Assembly (NCBI RefSeq): GCF_002930645.1
Contig: NZ_PSNW01000009.1
Coordinates: 1 to 64,000, forward strand
Reading direction: 5' to 3'
Length of the DNA: 64,000 nt
From: Solimonas fluminis
GTDB taxonomy: Bacteria; Pseudomonadota; Gammaproteobacteria; Nevskiales; Nevskiaceae
Shown: positions 29,731-43,421 of the stretch, in pieces
How the letters are laid out: the number at the start of each line of letters is the position of its first letter
How positions within the stretch are numbered: the first letter of the stretch is position 1
Translations under genes and position numbers: made by a program
Notes under the pieces: model-generated
Database searches by the model: none
Told to the model about the DNA's origin: nothing
The model's input: only the letters and a program-made list of their open reading frames with translations

Positions 29731-31086
29731 TTAAGCGGCTGCGGCGATGCTGTTGGCGGCTTCCCGCACGCGGTCGGCAATCATGCGGGCGCTGCTCTCG
29801 GCCAGTTCCCGGGCATCGGCCTCCACCATGACCCGCACCAGCGGCTCGGTACCCGAGGCACGCAGCAGCACGCGGCCGCGCTGCCCCAGGCCGGATTCCG
29901 CTTCCTTGACCGAGGCCTTGACCGAGGCGGCCTCCAGCACCGGCGCGGCCTTGCCGGCGACCGGCACGTTGATCAGCACCTGCGGATACTTCTGCATGCC
30001 CGAAGCCAGTTCGCGCAGCGTGCGGCCGGTCTCGGCGAGCACCTCCAGCACCTGCAGCGCCGTGACCATGCCGTCGCCGGTGGCGCTGCGGTCCAGGCAC
30101 AGCGTATGGCCGGAGGTTTCGCCGCCGAGCAGGCCGCCCTCGGCGCGCAGCATCTCCAGCACGTAGCGGTCGCCGACCTTGGCGCGGCGGAAGGCCACGC
30201 CCCGGTCCTGCAGCGCGTTCTGCAGGCCCAGGTTGCTCATCAGGGTGCCGACCACCGGCCCCTGCAGCAGCTGCCGGCGCAGGCGGTCGCTGGCGAGGAT
30301 ATAGAGGATCTCGTCCCCGTCCACCTCCCGACCCTGGTGGTCCACCATCAGGCAGCGGTCGGCATCGCCGTCCAGGGCGATGCCCAGTTCGGCGCCATGC
30401 TCGACCACCGCCCGGGACAGGGAGTCCAGGTGGGTGGAGCCGCAATGGTCGTTGATGTTGAAGCCGTCGGGCTGATTGTGGATCGCCACGACCTTCGCGC
30501 CGAGGCGCCGCAGGGTTTCCGGAGCCACCTGGTAGGCCGCGCCATTGGCGCAGTCGACCACGATCCTCATGCCGTCCAGGCGCGGCCCGCGGTAGGCGAT
30601 CAGGCAGTGGCTCACGTAGAGCTCGACGGCGTTGCCGATGCGCCGCGCCGCGCCGACCTTTTCCGGCTCGACGCAGCTCAGTTCCTGCTCCAGCAGGGCC
30701 TCGATCTCGAGTTCCACGGCGTCGTTGAGCTTGCCGCCGTCGGCACCGAAGAACTTGACGCCGTTGTCGTAGTGCGGATTGTGCGAGGCGGAGATCACCA
30801 CGCCGGCACAGGCCTTCAGGGCCTTGGTCAGCACCGAGACGCCCGGCGTCGGCAGCGGCCCCAGCAGGCCCACGTCCATGCCCGCCGCGGAGAAGCCCGC
30901 TTCCAGCGCGGACTCGAACAGATAGCCCGAACGGCGGGTATCCTTGCCGATCAGCACCTGCCGCCCCGGTTCGCCGCCCAGCACACGGCCGGCGGCCCAG
31001 CCGAGCTTCAGCGCGAATTCGGGGGTCAGCGGCTTCTCGCCGACGCGCCCGCGGATACCATCGGTTCCAAAATACTTGCGGCTCAT
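29731..31086 (-). CDS. glmM: Phosphoglucosamine mutase
   Basis: This 451-residue enzyme converts glucosamine 6-phosphate to glucosamine 1-phosphate for UDP-GlcNAc, hence peptidoglycan and LPS. The start MSRKYFGTDGIRG is diagnostic. The phosphorylated Ser is S101 in ISASHNPHYDNG, the metal loop is LDGDADRC, the sugar-binding loop GGETSGH, and the phosphate-binding loop RASGTEPLVRVM. Its start overlaps the stop of folP by four bases. The ftsH-folP-glmM order is conserved in gammaproteobacteria. Confidence 0.98.
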   Translation of the reverse strand: MSRKYFGTDGIRGRVGEKPLTPEFALKLGWAAGRVLGGEPGRQVLIGKDTRRSGYLFESALEAGFSAAGMDVGLLGPLPTPGVSVLTKALKACAGVVISASHNPHYDNGVKFFGADGGKLNDAVELEIEALLEQELSCVEPEKVGAARRIGNAVELYVSHCLIAYRGPRLDGMRIVVDCANGAAYQVAPETLRRLGAKVVAIHNQPDGFNINDHCGSTHLDSLSRAVVEHGAELGIALDGDADRCLMVDHQGREVDGDEILYILASDRLRRQLLQGPVVGTLMSNLGLQNALQDRGVAFRRAKVGDRYVLEMLRAEGGLLGGETSGHTLCLDRSATGDGMVTALQVLEVLAETGRTLRELASGMQKYPQVLINVPVAGKAAPVLEAASVKASVKEAESGLGQRGRVLLRASGTEPLVRVMVEADARELAESSARMIADRVREAANSIAAAA

Positions 31087-31952
31087 GGGGTCTGTCTCCC
31101 GGGCGGAGGATTGCGGCCGGTCCGGCCAGCCTGTTTGACCGATTGTGCGACCTTCAGTGCGTCTACGGTAGGCGCCACGTCGTGGACACGCAGGATGGCG
31201 GCACCCTGCACCACCGCCAGGACCGCGGCGGCCAGGCTGCCCGCCAGCCGGTCCTCGACGGGCCGGCCCAGCAACTGCCCGAACATGGACTTGCGCGACA
31301 GCCCCACCAGCAGGGGCAAGCCGAGATCGGCGAAGGCATCCAGGCGCCCGAGCAGGGCCAGGTTGTGCTCCAGCCGCTTGCCGAACCCGAAGCCCGGGTC
31401 GATGGCCAGGCGCTCCGGGGCGATGCCGGCGGCCAGGCAGGCCCCGACACGCTGGCGCAGGAAACCGTGGACTTCGGACAGGACATCCTCGTAGGACGGG
31501 GCCTGCTGCATGGTCCGGGGCTCGCCCTGCATGTGCATCAGGCATACGGCAGCGCCGCTGGCGGCCGCGGCCTGCAGGGCGGATTCAGCCCTCAGCGCAT
31601 TGATATCATTGATTATTTCAGCGCCGGCGGTGCAGGCCTCGCGGATCACCGCAGGCTTGGTGGTGTCCACCGAGATGACGATGTCGAGCTCGCGCGACAG
31701 GCGTTCGATCACCGGCACCACACGGTCCAGTTCCTCGGCCTCGCCGACCGGCGCGGCGCCGGGGCGGGTCGACTCGCCGCCGACGTCGATGATGGCGGCC
31801 CCCTCGCCCGCCATCTGCCGGGCACGCGCCAGCGCCTGCTCCAGCGAGGCGTGGCGCCCGCCGTCGGAGAAGGAATCCGGGGTGACGTTGAGGATGCCCA
31901 TGACGACCGGCGCATCCAGCGCCAGTCGCCGCCGGGGTAACTGGAGGAACAT
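31083..31952 (-). CDS. folP: Dihydropteroate synthase
   Basis: This 289-residue TIM-barrel enzyme condenses p-aminobenzoate with dihydropterin pyrophosphate and is the sulfonamide target. Family signatures are MGILNVTPDSFSDGG (residues 18-32), DVGGESTRPGA, IINDINAL, DPGFGFGK and the SRKSMFG loop. A short basic/Pro tail follows. It is translationally coupled to glmM. The ftsH terminator lies just upstream of its ATG, so folP may have its own promoter downstream of, or overlapping, that hairpin. Confidence 0.97.
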   Translation of the reverse strand: MFLQLPRRRLALDAPVVMGILNVTPDSFSDGGRHASLEQALARARQMAGEGAAIIDVGGESTRPGAAPVGEAEELDRVVPVIERLSRELDIVISVDTTKPAVIREACTAGAEIINDINALRAESALQAAAASGAAVCLMHMQGEPRTMQQAPSYEDVLSEVHGFLRQRVGACLAAGIAPERLAIDPGFGFGKRLEHNLALLGRLDAFADLGLPLLVGLSRKSMFGQLLGRPVEDRLAGSLAAAVLAVVQGAAILRVHDVAPTVDALKVAQSVKQAGRTGRNPPPGRQTP

Positions 31953-31960
31953 GCGGACGC

Positions 31961-31991
31961 AAAAAGACGGGGCGCGTCGCCGCGCCCCGTC
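31961..31991 (-). terminator. Terminator of ftsH
   Basis: An 11-bp stem (GACGGGGCGCG with CGCGCCCCGTC) with a four-base loop is followed on the minus strand by five T residues (+ strand A5 at 31961-31965), seven bases after the ftsH stop and nine before the folP start. Confidence 0.82.
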
Positions 31992-31997
31992 GTGACC

Positions 31998-33920
<1,923 letters not shown>

Positions 33921-33971
33921 AGCTCTATCCTTGATTCCCGATGTCACAACTGATGCCGCAGCCGCACGTTA

Positions 33972-34598
33972 CTACGCCCTGTACCCCCGCGCCAGCAGAT
34001 AAACCTCACTACTGCGGGCACGCGAGGCCTTGGGCTTGCGAATCGTCACCGATTCAAAGGCTTCGCGCACAGCCTTGAGGTAGGCCTCGAAGCCTTCCCC
34101 CTGGAAAATCTTGACCAGCAGCCCCCCCTTCGGCTTCAGGTGGGCCCGGGCGAACTCCAGCGCCAGCTCGCAGAGATAGATGCTCCCGGCCTGGTCGGCG
34201 GCGTCCACTCCGCTCAAGTTGGGGGCCATGTCGGACAAAACAAGGTCCACGGCCTGGCTGCCCACCGCTTCCTCCAGCTGCTTCAGGACGCTCTCCTCGC
34301 GGAAGTCGCCGAGGATGAACTCCACGTCGGGCAGCGGATCCATGGGCAGGATGTCCAGGGCCAGCAGGCGCCCCTTGGGCCCCAGCAGCGGCCGGGCCAG
34401 CTGGCTCCAGCCGCCGGGGGCCGAGCCGAGGTCCACCACCACCTGGCCGGGCTTCAGGAGACGGTCCTTGTCCTGGATCTCCTTGAGCTTGAAGACCGCC
34501 CGCGAGCGGTAGCCCAGGCGCCGGGCCTCCTGCACGTAGGGGTCCGACTCGTGCTCGGCGAGCCAGCGGGCGGAACTCGGGCGGCGTTTCTGGCTCAT
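33972..34598 (-). CDS. rlmE: 23S rRNA (uridine-2'-O)-methyltransferase RlmE
   Basis: This 208-residue FtsJ/RrmJ enzyme methylates U2552 in the A-loop of 23S rRNA. The SAM site is [13 protein letters not shown]. The K-D-K-E catalytic set is visible as K37 (FKLKE), Asp in SDMAPNLSG, Lys in VKIFQGEGF and Glu in SSEVYLLA. It is upstream of ftsH, the conserved rlmE-ftsH pair. The yhbY gene commonly next to it is absent here; greA follows instead. Confidence 0.96.
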   Translation of the reverse strand: MSQKRRPSSARWLAEHESDPYVQEARRLGYRSRAVFKLKEIQDKDRLLKPGQVVVDLGSAPGGWSQLARPLLGPKGRLLALDILPMDPLPDVEFILGDFREESVLKQLEEAVGSQAVDLVLSDMAPNLSGVDAADQAGSIYLCELALEFARAHLKPKGGLLVKIFQGEGFEAYLKAVREAFESVTIRKPKASRARSSEVYLLARGYRA

Positions 34599-34639
34599 GG
34601 CAGGAGCTTAGCGGAGCCGGGGCCGGAAGGCCCGGCGGC

Positions 34640-35116
34640 TCAAATGTAGTGCACCGCGATGATTTCGAACTCGCGGGTGCCGGCGGGAGTGGCCACCGCC
34701 ACCATGTCGCCTTCCTTCTTGCCAATCAGGGCCTTGGCGATCGGGGAGTTCAGCGAGATCAGGCCCGCCTTGGCGTCGGCCTCGTCCTCGCCGACGATCT
34801 GGTACTTGAGCTCCTCGCCGCTGTCGACGTCGGACAGGTCGATGGTGACCCCGAAGATGACCTTGCCGGTGGCCGGCAGCTTGGTGACGTCGATGATCTG
34901 GGCCATCGACAGCTTGCCCTCGATCTCCTGGATGCGGCCCTCGTTGAAACCGTGCTGCTCGCGGGCGGCGTGGAACTCGGCGTTCTCGCGCAGGTCGCCC
35001 TGCTTGCGGGCCTCGTCGATGGACTCAATGATCTTGGGCCTCAGCTCGCTCTTGCGATAGCGGAGTTCTTCCTGCAGCTTCTCGGCGCCGCGCGCCGTCA
35101 TCGGGGTCTTGCTCAT
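34640..35116 (-). CDS. greA: Transcription elongation factor GreA
   Basis: This 158-residue protein rescues backtracked RNA polymerase by stimulating transcript cleavage. The N-terminal coiled coil carries [14 protein letters not shown] and [15 protein letters not shown], with the conserved acidic tip (D/E residues) around 41-44. The C-terminal FKBP-like domain contains VIFGVTIDL and [14 protein letters not shown]. It is separated from carB by hairpins and 134 bases, so it probably has its own promoter; I could not place it with confidence. Confidence 0.97.
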   Translation of the reverse strand: MSKTPMTARGAEKLQEELRYRKSELRPKIIESIDEARKQGDLRENAEFHAAREQHGFNEGRIQEIEGKLSMAQIIDVTKLPATGKVIFGVTIDLSDVDSGEELKYQIVGEDEADAKAGLISLNSPIAKALIGKKEGDMVAVATPAGTREFEIIAVHYI

Positions 35117-35162
35117 ATCCGAATCTCGTTTTCTGACGTTGCCAAAAGCAAAAGCGGACCCA

Positions 35163-35223
35163 CCGCCCCTCCTCGGGGCGGCAGGTTCTGTCCGGGTTGA
35201 CCAAAAGATACCCGATCCGGGTA
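35163..35223 (-). terminator. Tandem hairpins terminating carB
   Basis: On the minus strand TACCCG/CGGGTA with a three-base loop (35209-35223) is followed by TCTTTT, an intrinsic terminator 28 bases past the carB stop. A second stem, CCGCCCC/GGGGCGG (35163-35181), follows, with TTTTGCTTTT some ten bases later. Confidence 0.65.
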
Positions 35224-35250
35224 CCGGTTTACAGGTTCAGCCTAACGAGC

Positions 35251-38466
<3,216 letters not shown>

Positions 38467-38483
38467 GGCTTCTTCGGGCGGGC

Positions 38484-39614
38484 TCAGGCGGCCATCATCT
38501 TGATGAAACGGTCGAACAGGACGCCGACGTCATGCGGACCGGGGCTCGCTTCGGGGTGACCCTGGAAGCTGAAGGCCGGCGCGTCGGTCAGGCGGATGCC
38601 CTGGTTGGAACCATCGAACAGCGAGCGATGGGTCACCACGACGTTGGCGGGCAACGTGGCCTCGTCCACCGCGAAGCCGTGGTTCTGGCTGGTGATCATC
38701 ACCGTGCCGTTCTCCAGGTCCTGCACCGGGTGGTTGGCACCGTGATGGCCGAACTTCATCTTCAGGGTCTTCGCGCCGGCCGCCAGGCCCAGGATCTGGT
38801 GTCCCAGGCAGATGCCGAACAGCGGCAGCTTCCTGGCGATGAACTCGCGCGCGGCGGCGATGGCGTAGTCGCAGGGCTCGGGGTCGCCGGGGCCGTTGGA
38901 CAGCATCACGCCGTCGGGCTTGAGCTTGAGCACCTCGGAGGCCTTGGTCTGGGCCGGCACCACGGTGATGCGGCAGCCGCGATCCACCAGCATGCGCAGG
39001 ATGTTGCGCTTGATGCCGAAGTCGTAGACCACGACATGGAACTTCTCGTCCTTGAGCGTGGTTTCGCGGTTGGTCGCCAGCTCCCAGGAGCCGGTGGTCC
39101 AGGGATAGGACTTGGTCACCGACACGACCTTGGCCAGGTCCATGCCCTTCAGCCCCGGGAATTCGCGGGCCAGCTTGAGGGCCGTCTTCTCGGAAATCTT
39201 CTTGCCGGCCAGGATGCAGCCGTTCTGGGCGCCCTTGTCGCGCAGCAGGCGGGTCAGGCGGCGGGTATCGAGGCCGGCGATGGCCACGACCTTCTGCGCC
39301 TTCAGGTACTCGCTGAAGTCCTGGGTCGAGCGGAAATTGCTGTGGCGGCGCGGCACTTCGCGCAGCACCAGGCCGGCGAGCTGCACCTTCTCCGACTCGG
39401 CGTCCTCGTCGTTGGTGCCGACGTTGCCGATATGGGGATACGTCAGGGTGACGATCTGCTCGCGATATGAGGGATCGGTCAGGATTTCCTGATATCCCGT
39501 CATTGCCGTATTGAAAACCACTTCGCCAACGGTCTGACCGTCAACGCCGATGGAGATACCGTGAAAAACAGATCCGTCGGCGAGTGCGAGCAGAGCCGGT
39601 TTGGCAGAGGTCAT
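38484..39614 (-). CDS. carA: Carbamoyl-phosphate synthase small subunit
   Basis: This 376-residue glutaminase subunit supplies ammonia to CarB. The N-terminal domain starts [16 protein letters not shown]. The C-terminal class I amidotransferase domain has the nucleophile Cys in [11 protein letters not shown] and the His/Glu pair near the end ([15 protein letters not shown]). It is first in carAB. Its leader and promoter carry unusual structure, described separately. Confidence 0.98.
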   Translation of the reverse strand: MTSAKPALLALADGSVFHGISIGVDGQTVGEVVFNTAMTGYQEILTDPSYREQIVTLTYPHIGNVGTNDEDAESEKVQLAGLVLREVPRRHSNFRSTQDFSEYLKAQKVVAIAGLDTRRLTRLLRDKGAQNGCILAGKKISEKTALKLAREFPGLKGMDLAKVVSVTKSYPWTTGSWELATNRETTLKDEKFHVVVYDFGIKRNILRMLVDRGCRITVVPAQTKASEVLKLKPDGVMLSNGPGDPEPCDYAIAAAREFIARKLPLFGICLGHQILGLAAGAKTLKMKFGHHGANHPVQDLENGTVMITSQNHGFAVDEATLPANVVVTHRSLFDGSNQGIRLTDAPAFSFQGHPEASPGPHDVGVLFDRFIKMMAA

Positions 39615-39621
39615 AGAGCTG

Positions 39622-39680
39622 GCCTAATCCTTGGGGCGGACACTAAAACGGGGGCTTTTGGCCCCCGTCGTGGATTAGGC
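39622..39680 (-). promoter_or_regulatory. Structured carA leader with SD-sequestering stem and inner terminator-like hairpin
   Basis: GCCTAATCC (39680-39672, the predicted 5' end of the mRNA) is complementary to GGATTAGGC (39630-39622), which spans both candidate Shine-Dalgarno elements (AAGGA and TAGG) of carA. Nested inside is ACGGGGGC/GCCCCCGT (39668-39661 and 39655-39648) followed by TTTT, a terminator-like hairpin. Both could limit carAB expression. Position at the extreme 5' end recalls E. coli pyrC/pyrD, where start-site choice decides whether an SD-blocking hairpin forms. Confidence 0.6.
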
Positions 39681-39684
39681 GCGC

Positions 39685-39713
39685 ATTCTAGTGTGTGCAG
39701 TGCACAACGTCCA
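39685..39713 (-). promoter_or_regulatory. carA promoter with a palindromic element in the spacer
   Basis: On the minus strand TGGACG (four of six), 17 bases, TAGAAT (five of six). The spacer contains the 13-base inverted repeat TGTGCA-C-TGCACA (39694-39706), a likely operator by position. Initiation is expected about 39678-39680. Confidence 0.6.
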
Positions 39714-39778
39714 TGGTTTTGGCGCTTTTTCGTGAAATATTTTTTGGTTCTGCCCGAGCAGCGGCCACGGGCGGACCT

Positions 39779-40873
39779 TCAGAACCCGAAGCCCATCTGC
39801 CCCTTGTCCGGCGGCGGAGGCGGCGGCGGCCGGAAAAGCGCCGTATCGAGCTTCAGCCGGCGCCCCCGGCCCAGCCCCAGCCGGGCGGCGGCGACCCGGA
39901 AACGCTGGGCGATGACCTGGGCGTACTCCCCCTCCCCGGTCATGCGCTTGCCGAAGCGCGGATCGTTGTCCTTCCCCCCGCGCATCTGCTGGACCAGGCT
40001 CATGACGTGCTCGGCCCGCTGGGGGTGATGCACCTGCAGCCATTCCCGGAACAGGCCTTTCACCTCGTGCGGCAGGCGCAGCATGATGTAGGAAGACTCC
40101 CTCGCCCCGGCCTCGTGGGCCGCCTGCAGGATCTGCTCGATCTCGGCGTCGTTGACGAACGGGATCACCGGGGCCACCAGAACCATCACCGGGATGCCCG
40201 CCTCGGCCAGCCGGCGGACGATCCGCAGCCGCGCCTGGGGACCGGCCGTCCGGGGTTCCAGGGCCCGCTTCAGCTCCGGCTGCAGGCTGGTGATGGAGAT
40301 CGCCACCTCCACCAGGTTGTCGCGGGCCATGTCCGCCAGCAGCGGGATGTCTCGCTCGATCAGGGCGGCGCCCTTGGTGACGATGGTCAGGGGGTGCCGG
40401 CAGCGCTGCAGCACCTCCAGGATCGAGCGCATCACCCCGTACTCCCGTTCCACCGGCTGGTAGGGATCGGTATTGGAGCCCAGGGCGATCGGCGAGCAGC
40501 GGTAGCCGGGCTTGCGCAACTCCTCTTCCAGGAGACGGGCGGCGTCCGGCTTGTAGAACAGCCGGGTCTCGAAATCCAGGCCCGGCGACAGGTTCAGGTA
40601 GGCGTGCGCCGGGCGGGCATAGCAGTAGATGCAGCCGTGCTCGCAGCCGCGGTAGGGATTGATCGACTGCTCGAAGCCGATGTCCGGCGACTGGTTGCGG
40701 GTGATGATGGTCCGCGAGGCCTCCGGCGTGACGGTGGTGTCCGGCCGCGGCCGGTCGGGCTCGTCCAGCAGCCAGCCGTCATCGAAATCCTCGCGCGTAC
40801 GGGTCTCGAAGCGGCCCTCCGGGTTGGAGGCCGCGCCGCGCGTCTTGATCGCTTCGGGAATGGGCTCTGGCAT
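39779..40873 (-). CDS. PA0069-family radical SAM protein
   Basis: This 364-residue protein has the radical SAM cluster motif in YRGCEHGCIYCYARP (CxxxCxxC), followed by a TIM-barrel-like region with IVTKGAALIERD and an ending rich in Pro and Gly. It belongs to the spore photoproduct lyase-related family represented by P. aeruginosa PA0069, whose substrate is unknown. The ATG at 40873 is the first that gives the typical N-terminus (IKTRGAASNPEGRFE); longer in-frame starts overlap the globin gene. It is probably cotranscribed with the globin. Confidence 0.88.
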   Translation of the reverse strand: MPEPIPEAIKTRGAASNPEGRFETRTREDFDDGWLLDEPDRPRPDTTVTPEASRTIITRNQSPDIGFEQSINPYRGCEHGCIYCYARPAHAYLNLSPGLDFETRLFYKPDAARLLEEELRKPGYRCSPIALGSNTDPYQPVEREYGVMRSILEVLQRCRHPLTIVTKGAALIERDIPLLADMARDNLVEVAISITSLQPELKRALEPRTAGPQARLRIVRRLAEAGIPVMVLVAPVIPFVNDAEIEQILQAAHEAGARESSYIMLRLPHEVKGLFREWLQVHHPQRAEHVMSLVQQMRGGKDNDPRFGKRMTGEGEYAQVIAQRFRVAAARLGLGRGRRLKLDTALFRPPPPPPPDKGQMGFGF

Positions 40874-40911
40874 GACCCGCGCATTATCCCATGCGCGGGC
40901 CCGTTCGCGGC

Positions 40912-41337
40912 TCAGGCCGCGCGCACGGATGCCGCGGCGCCGGCCTGGACCATGATGCCCGCCAGCAGGCCGTAGGCCGCCGCCCAGGCTTCGCGCACCG
41001 ACGCGGTGAATGCGGCGCCGAGTCCCTGCTCCAGGGTCCATAGCAGGGCGGCGCCCACGGTGTCGTAGTCCGCCTCGCGCACGCCGTAGCCGGCATGCCG
41101 GGCGCCCAGGGCCTGCACCGCCGGGACGATGCGCTCGGGCTGGTCCAGGCTGCGCACCACCAGGCCCAGCGTCTGCATCAGCATGCGGCCCTGCCCGGCG
41201 ATGTCGCCCTTGAACAGGGAGCGCAGGCCGGGGTCGAGGGTGAACAGGCGCTCGTAGAACAGCGCCGCCGCTTGCTCCGCGATGGGGGCAACCTGCTCGA
41301 AACTGTGCTGGACCTGCTGGATCTGTCCGGGGGTCAT
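40912..41337 (-). CDS. Single-domain globin
   Basis: This 141-residue protein resembles Vitreoscilla haemoglobin and the globin part of flavohaemoglobins. Candidate haem-pocket residues are Y28 (B10, in FYERLF), F42 (CD1, in LFKGD) and proximal H81 in LGARHAGYGV. There is no reductase domain. Roles in this family include oxygen delivery and nitric oxide or redox sensing. The C-terminus is Ala-rich. It precedes the radical SAM gene by 38 bases. Confidence 0.88.
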   Translation of the reverse strand: MTPGQIQQVQHSFEQVAPIAEQAAALFYERLFTLDPGLRSLFKGDIAGQGRMLMQTLGLVVRSLDQPERIVPAVQALGARHAGYGVREADYDTVGAALLWTLEQGLGAAFTASVREAWAAAYGLLAGIMVQAGAAASVRAA

Positions 41338-41455
41338 GTCGGTCGGCGAGGGGCGGCGCGGCGGGATGCCGCGGCTCTATCCCGCCTTATCGGCCTGCGC
41401 CGGCCGGACTGAAGCCCCGCGGAAGACCCGCCGTCCATCCGGGCTGCAGGACAGC

Positions 41456-42268
41456 CTAGCCGCCCAGGGCATCCCGCATCGAGTACAGCCCGGCGGGGCG
41501 GCCGGCCAGCCAGCCGGCCGCGTGCACCGCCCCCTTGGCGAAGATCGTCCTCGAGCTGGCCTTGTGCGTGATCTCCACGCGCTCGCCCTCGCCCAGGAAC
41601 ATCACCGTATGGTCGCCCACCACGTCGCCGCCGCGCACGGTGGAGAAGCCGATGGTCCGGCGCTCGCGCGCGCCGGTGTGGCCATAGCGCTCGTAGACCG
41701 CGCAGTCCTTGAGGTCGCGCCCGGCGCCGCGGGCGGCGGCCTCGCCCATCATCAGGGCGGTGCCGCTGGGCGCGTCCACCTTGTGGCGGTGATGCGCTTC
41801 CACCACCTCGATGTCGAAGTCCTCGGCCAGCACGCGCGCGGCGTCCTCCAGCAGCTTCAGGCAGAGGTTGACGCCAATGCTGAAGTTGCCGGCCTTGAGG
41901 ACGGGAATGCGCCGGGCCGCCTCTTCCACCGCTGCCTGCTGGGCCTCGGTGAAGCCGGTGGTGCCGATCACCACGGCCTTGCCATGCTCGATGCAGAAGG
42001 GCAACAGCGCCACGGTGGCCTCGGGGCGGGTGAAGTCGATCAGCACGTCGAAGTCGGCGGCCGCCTGGGCCGGCTGGGTCAGGACCTTGACGCCATTGGC
42101 CGCCAGGCCGGCCATCTGGCCGGCATCCTGCCCGGCCTCGGGGCAGCCCTCGCGCTCCAGCGCGGCACCGAGCCGGGCGCGCGACGAGGCGGCAGCGGCC
42201 TGGATCACGGCGCGGCCCATGCGGCCACTGGCGCCGAGGACGGCAATGCGAACGGGAGACTGGGACAT
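41456..42268 (-). CDS. dapB: 4-hydroxy-tetrahydrodipicolinate reductase
   Basis: This 270-residue enzyme of the diaminopimelate/lysine pathway uses NAD(P)H. The Rossmann loop is [12 protein letters not shown] (residues 10-21). The substrate-binding and catalytic segment is [15 protein letters not shown]. Further family segments are DFTRPEA and [10 protein letters not shown]. It precedes the globin gene across 118 bases without clear signals and follows the MazG-like gene by 35 bases. Confidence 0.97.
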   Translation of the reverse strand: MSQSPVRIAVLGASGRMGRAVIQAAAASSRARLGAALEREGCPEAGQDAGQMAGLAANGVKVLTQPAQAAADFDVLIDFTRPEATVALLPFCIEHGKAVVIGTTGFTEAQQAAVEEAARRIPVLKAGNFSIGVNLCLKLLEDAARVLAEDFDIEVVEAHHRHKVDAPSGTALMMGEAAARGAGRDLKDCAVYERYGHTGARERRTIGFSTVRGGDVVGDHTVMFLGEGERVEITHKASSRTIFAKGAVHAAGWLAGRPAGLYSMRDALGG

Positions 42269-42303
42269 GGCGACGGCGGCAGGTTCAAAAGCGGGGCGTT
42301 ATT

Positions 42304-42681
42304 TTAGCCTTTTGCCCGCTCCGCCTGCTTGGCCTGCTGCCAGTATTCTTCCATTGCCTCCAGCCGGCGCGGATCGCCCGGCGGCGGCAGCTCCGGCAGG
42401 TGCTTGAGCACATGGCCGAAGCGGCGCTCGAACTTGGCGTTGGCGCGGGCCAGCGCACGCTCGGCATCCACGCCCAGGTGGCGCGCCAGGTTCACGGCCA
42501 TGAACAGCAGGTCGCCGAGTTCGTCCTCGCTGCGGTCACGGCCCTCGCCCGCCGCTTCCCTCAGCTCACCGACTTCCTCGGCCAGCTTGTCCCAGAGCTC
42601 GTCGAGATGGCGCCAGTCGAATTCCAGCTCGGCGGCTTCGAGCTGCAGACGCAGGGCTTCGCGCAAGGGATTGGAGGTCAT
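42304..42681 (-). CDS. MazG-type nucleotide pyrophosphohydrolase, single domain
   Basis: This 125-residue protein corresponds only to the C-terminal, catalytic MazG domain: the metal-binding EEVGELREA and DELGDLLFMAVNLARHLGV motifs and the ERRFGHV segment. E. coli MazG has two such domains in about 263 residues; the N-terminal one is missing here. MazG enzymes hydrolyse NTPs to NMP and PPi. The start overlaps the stop of the NudL-like gene by four bases, so there is no room for the missing domain and the short form looks genuine. Confidence 0.85.
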   Translation of the reverse strand: MTSNPLREALRLQLEAAELEFDWRHLDELWDKLAEEVGELREAAGEGRDRSEDELGDLLFMAVNLARHLGVDAERALARANAKFERRFGHVLKHLPELPPPGDPRRLEAMEEYWQQAKQAERAKG

Positions 42682-43313
42682 GCGGTCTCCGCCACCTTGT
42701 TGGCCAGGTTCCACAGCATGCCGGCGGTGGCGCCCCAGATGCGATGACGGCCGAAGTTGAGTTCGAAGAACGGCAGGTTGAGCCCCTCGCGCGAAAGCAT
42801 CTTGTGCTCGAAGTTGCGCAGGTCCAGCACGAATTCCAGCGGTGCCTCGAAGACCTCCGCCACCTCGTCCTCGCAGGGCCGGATCTCCGGCTCGCCGCTG
42901 ATGATGCCGACCACCGGCGTGACCAGGTAGCGGGTCATGGTCGGGTAGTCGTCCAGGTAGCCCAGGACCTCGACGCTGGCCGGCGGCAGGCCCACCTCCT
43001 CCTCGGCCTCGCGCAGGGCATTGGCCGCGGCGCTGGCGTCGTCGTCGTCGCGACGCCCGCCGGGAAAGCTGATCTGGCCCTTGTGCGAGCGCAGGCGGTC
43101 GGACCGCACCGTGAACATCATGGTCAGGCCGTCGCCGCGCCGGATCACCGGCGCCAGCACCGCCGCCGGGCGCAGCGACTTCAGCAGCGCCGGCGTCAAC
43201 AGCAGCTTGTCCATGTTCAGCGGCAGTTCCAGGCGCGACATCGGCCGCGGCGGCTGCTCGGAGGTGCCGGTCAGCGCCCGTCGCAGGCGCGACTCCCAGT
43301 CGGTCATCGTCAT
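42678..43313 (-). CDS. NUDIX hydrolase, CoA pyrophosphatase (NudL type)
   Basis: This 211-residue protein has the NUDIX box GGRRDDDDASAAANALREAEEEVGL, split here as GGRRDD...REAEEEVGL (about residues 75-97), preceded by the CoA-pyrophosphatase-type KGQISFPGG. The family cleaves CoA and related compounds to 3',5'-ADP derivatives and acyl-carrier moieties. Two ATGs are six bases apart at the start; I use the first. It is coupled to the MazG-like gene, making a nucleotide-sanitising pair, and divergent from the thioesterase gene across a region with a long inverted repeat. Confidence 0.88.
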   Translation of the reverse strand: MTMTDWESRLRRALTGTSEQPPRPMSRLELPLNMDKLLLTPALLKSLRPAAVLAPVIRRGDGLTMMFTVRSDRLRSHKGQISFPGGRRDDDDASAAANALREAEEEVGLPPASVEVLGYLDDYPTMTRYLVTPVVGIISGEPEIRPCEDEVAEVFEAPLEFVLDLRNFEHKMLSREGLNLPFFELNFGRHRIWGATAGMLWNLANKVAETA

Positions 43314-43359
43314 TACCGGAGTGTCGATTTCTGTTCGCGAGTTTACCCCCTTCCCCGGA

Positions 43360-43407
43360 GCCTGTTGGCAAAGCCGTGCCGCAGCGGGCGCGGTTTTGCC
43401 AACAGGC
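43360..43407. promoter_or_regulatory. 13-bp inverted repeat in the divergent NudL/thioesterase promoter region
   Basis: GCCTGTTGGCAAA (43360-43372) and TTTGCCAACAGGC (43395-43407) are perfect inverted copies, extended imperfectly inward (GCCG/CGGT). A -10-like TACAAT begins three bases beyond the repeat (43410-43415). The element covers the region where a -35 or repressor site would lie. It may be an operator or a dispersed palindromic repeat. Confidence 0.5.
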
Positions 43408-43421
43408 CCTACAATCGCGGC

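Noticed and set aside
39648-39668. Reading the carA leader hairpin as a simple terminator of an upstream gene
   Set aside because: The nearest gene that could end there is the convergent-side radical SAM gene, which reads away on the same strand as carA. The hairpin is inside the carA transcript.
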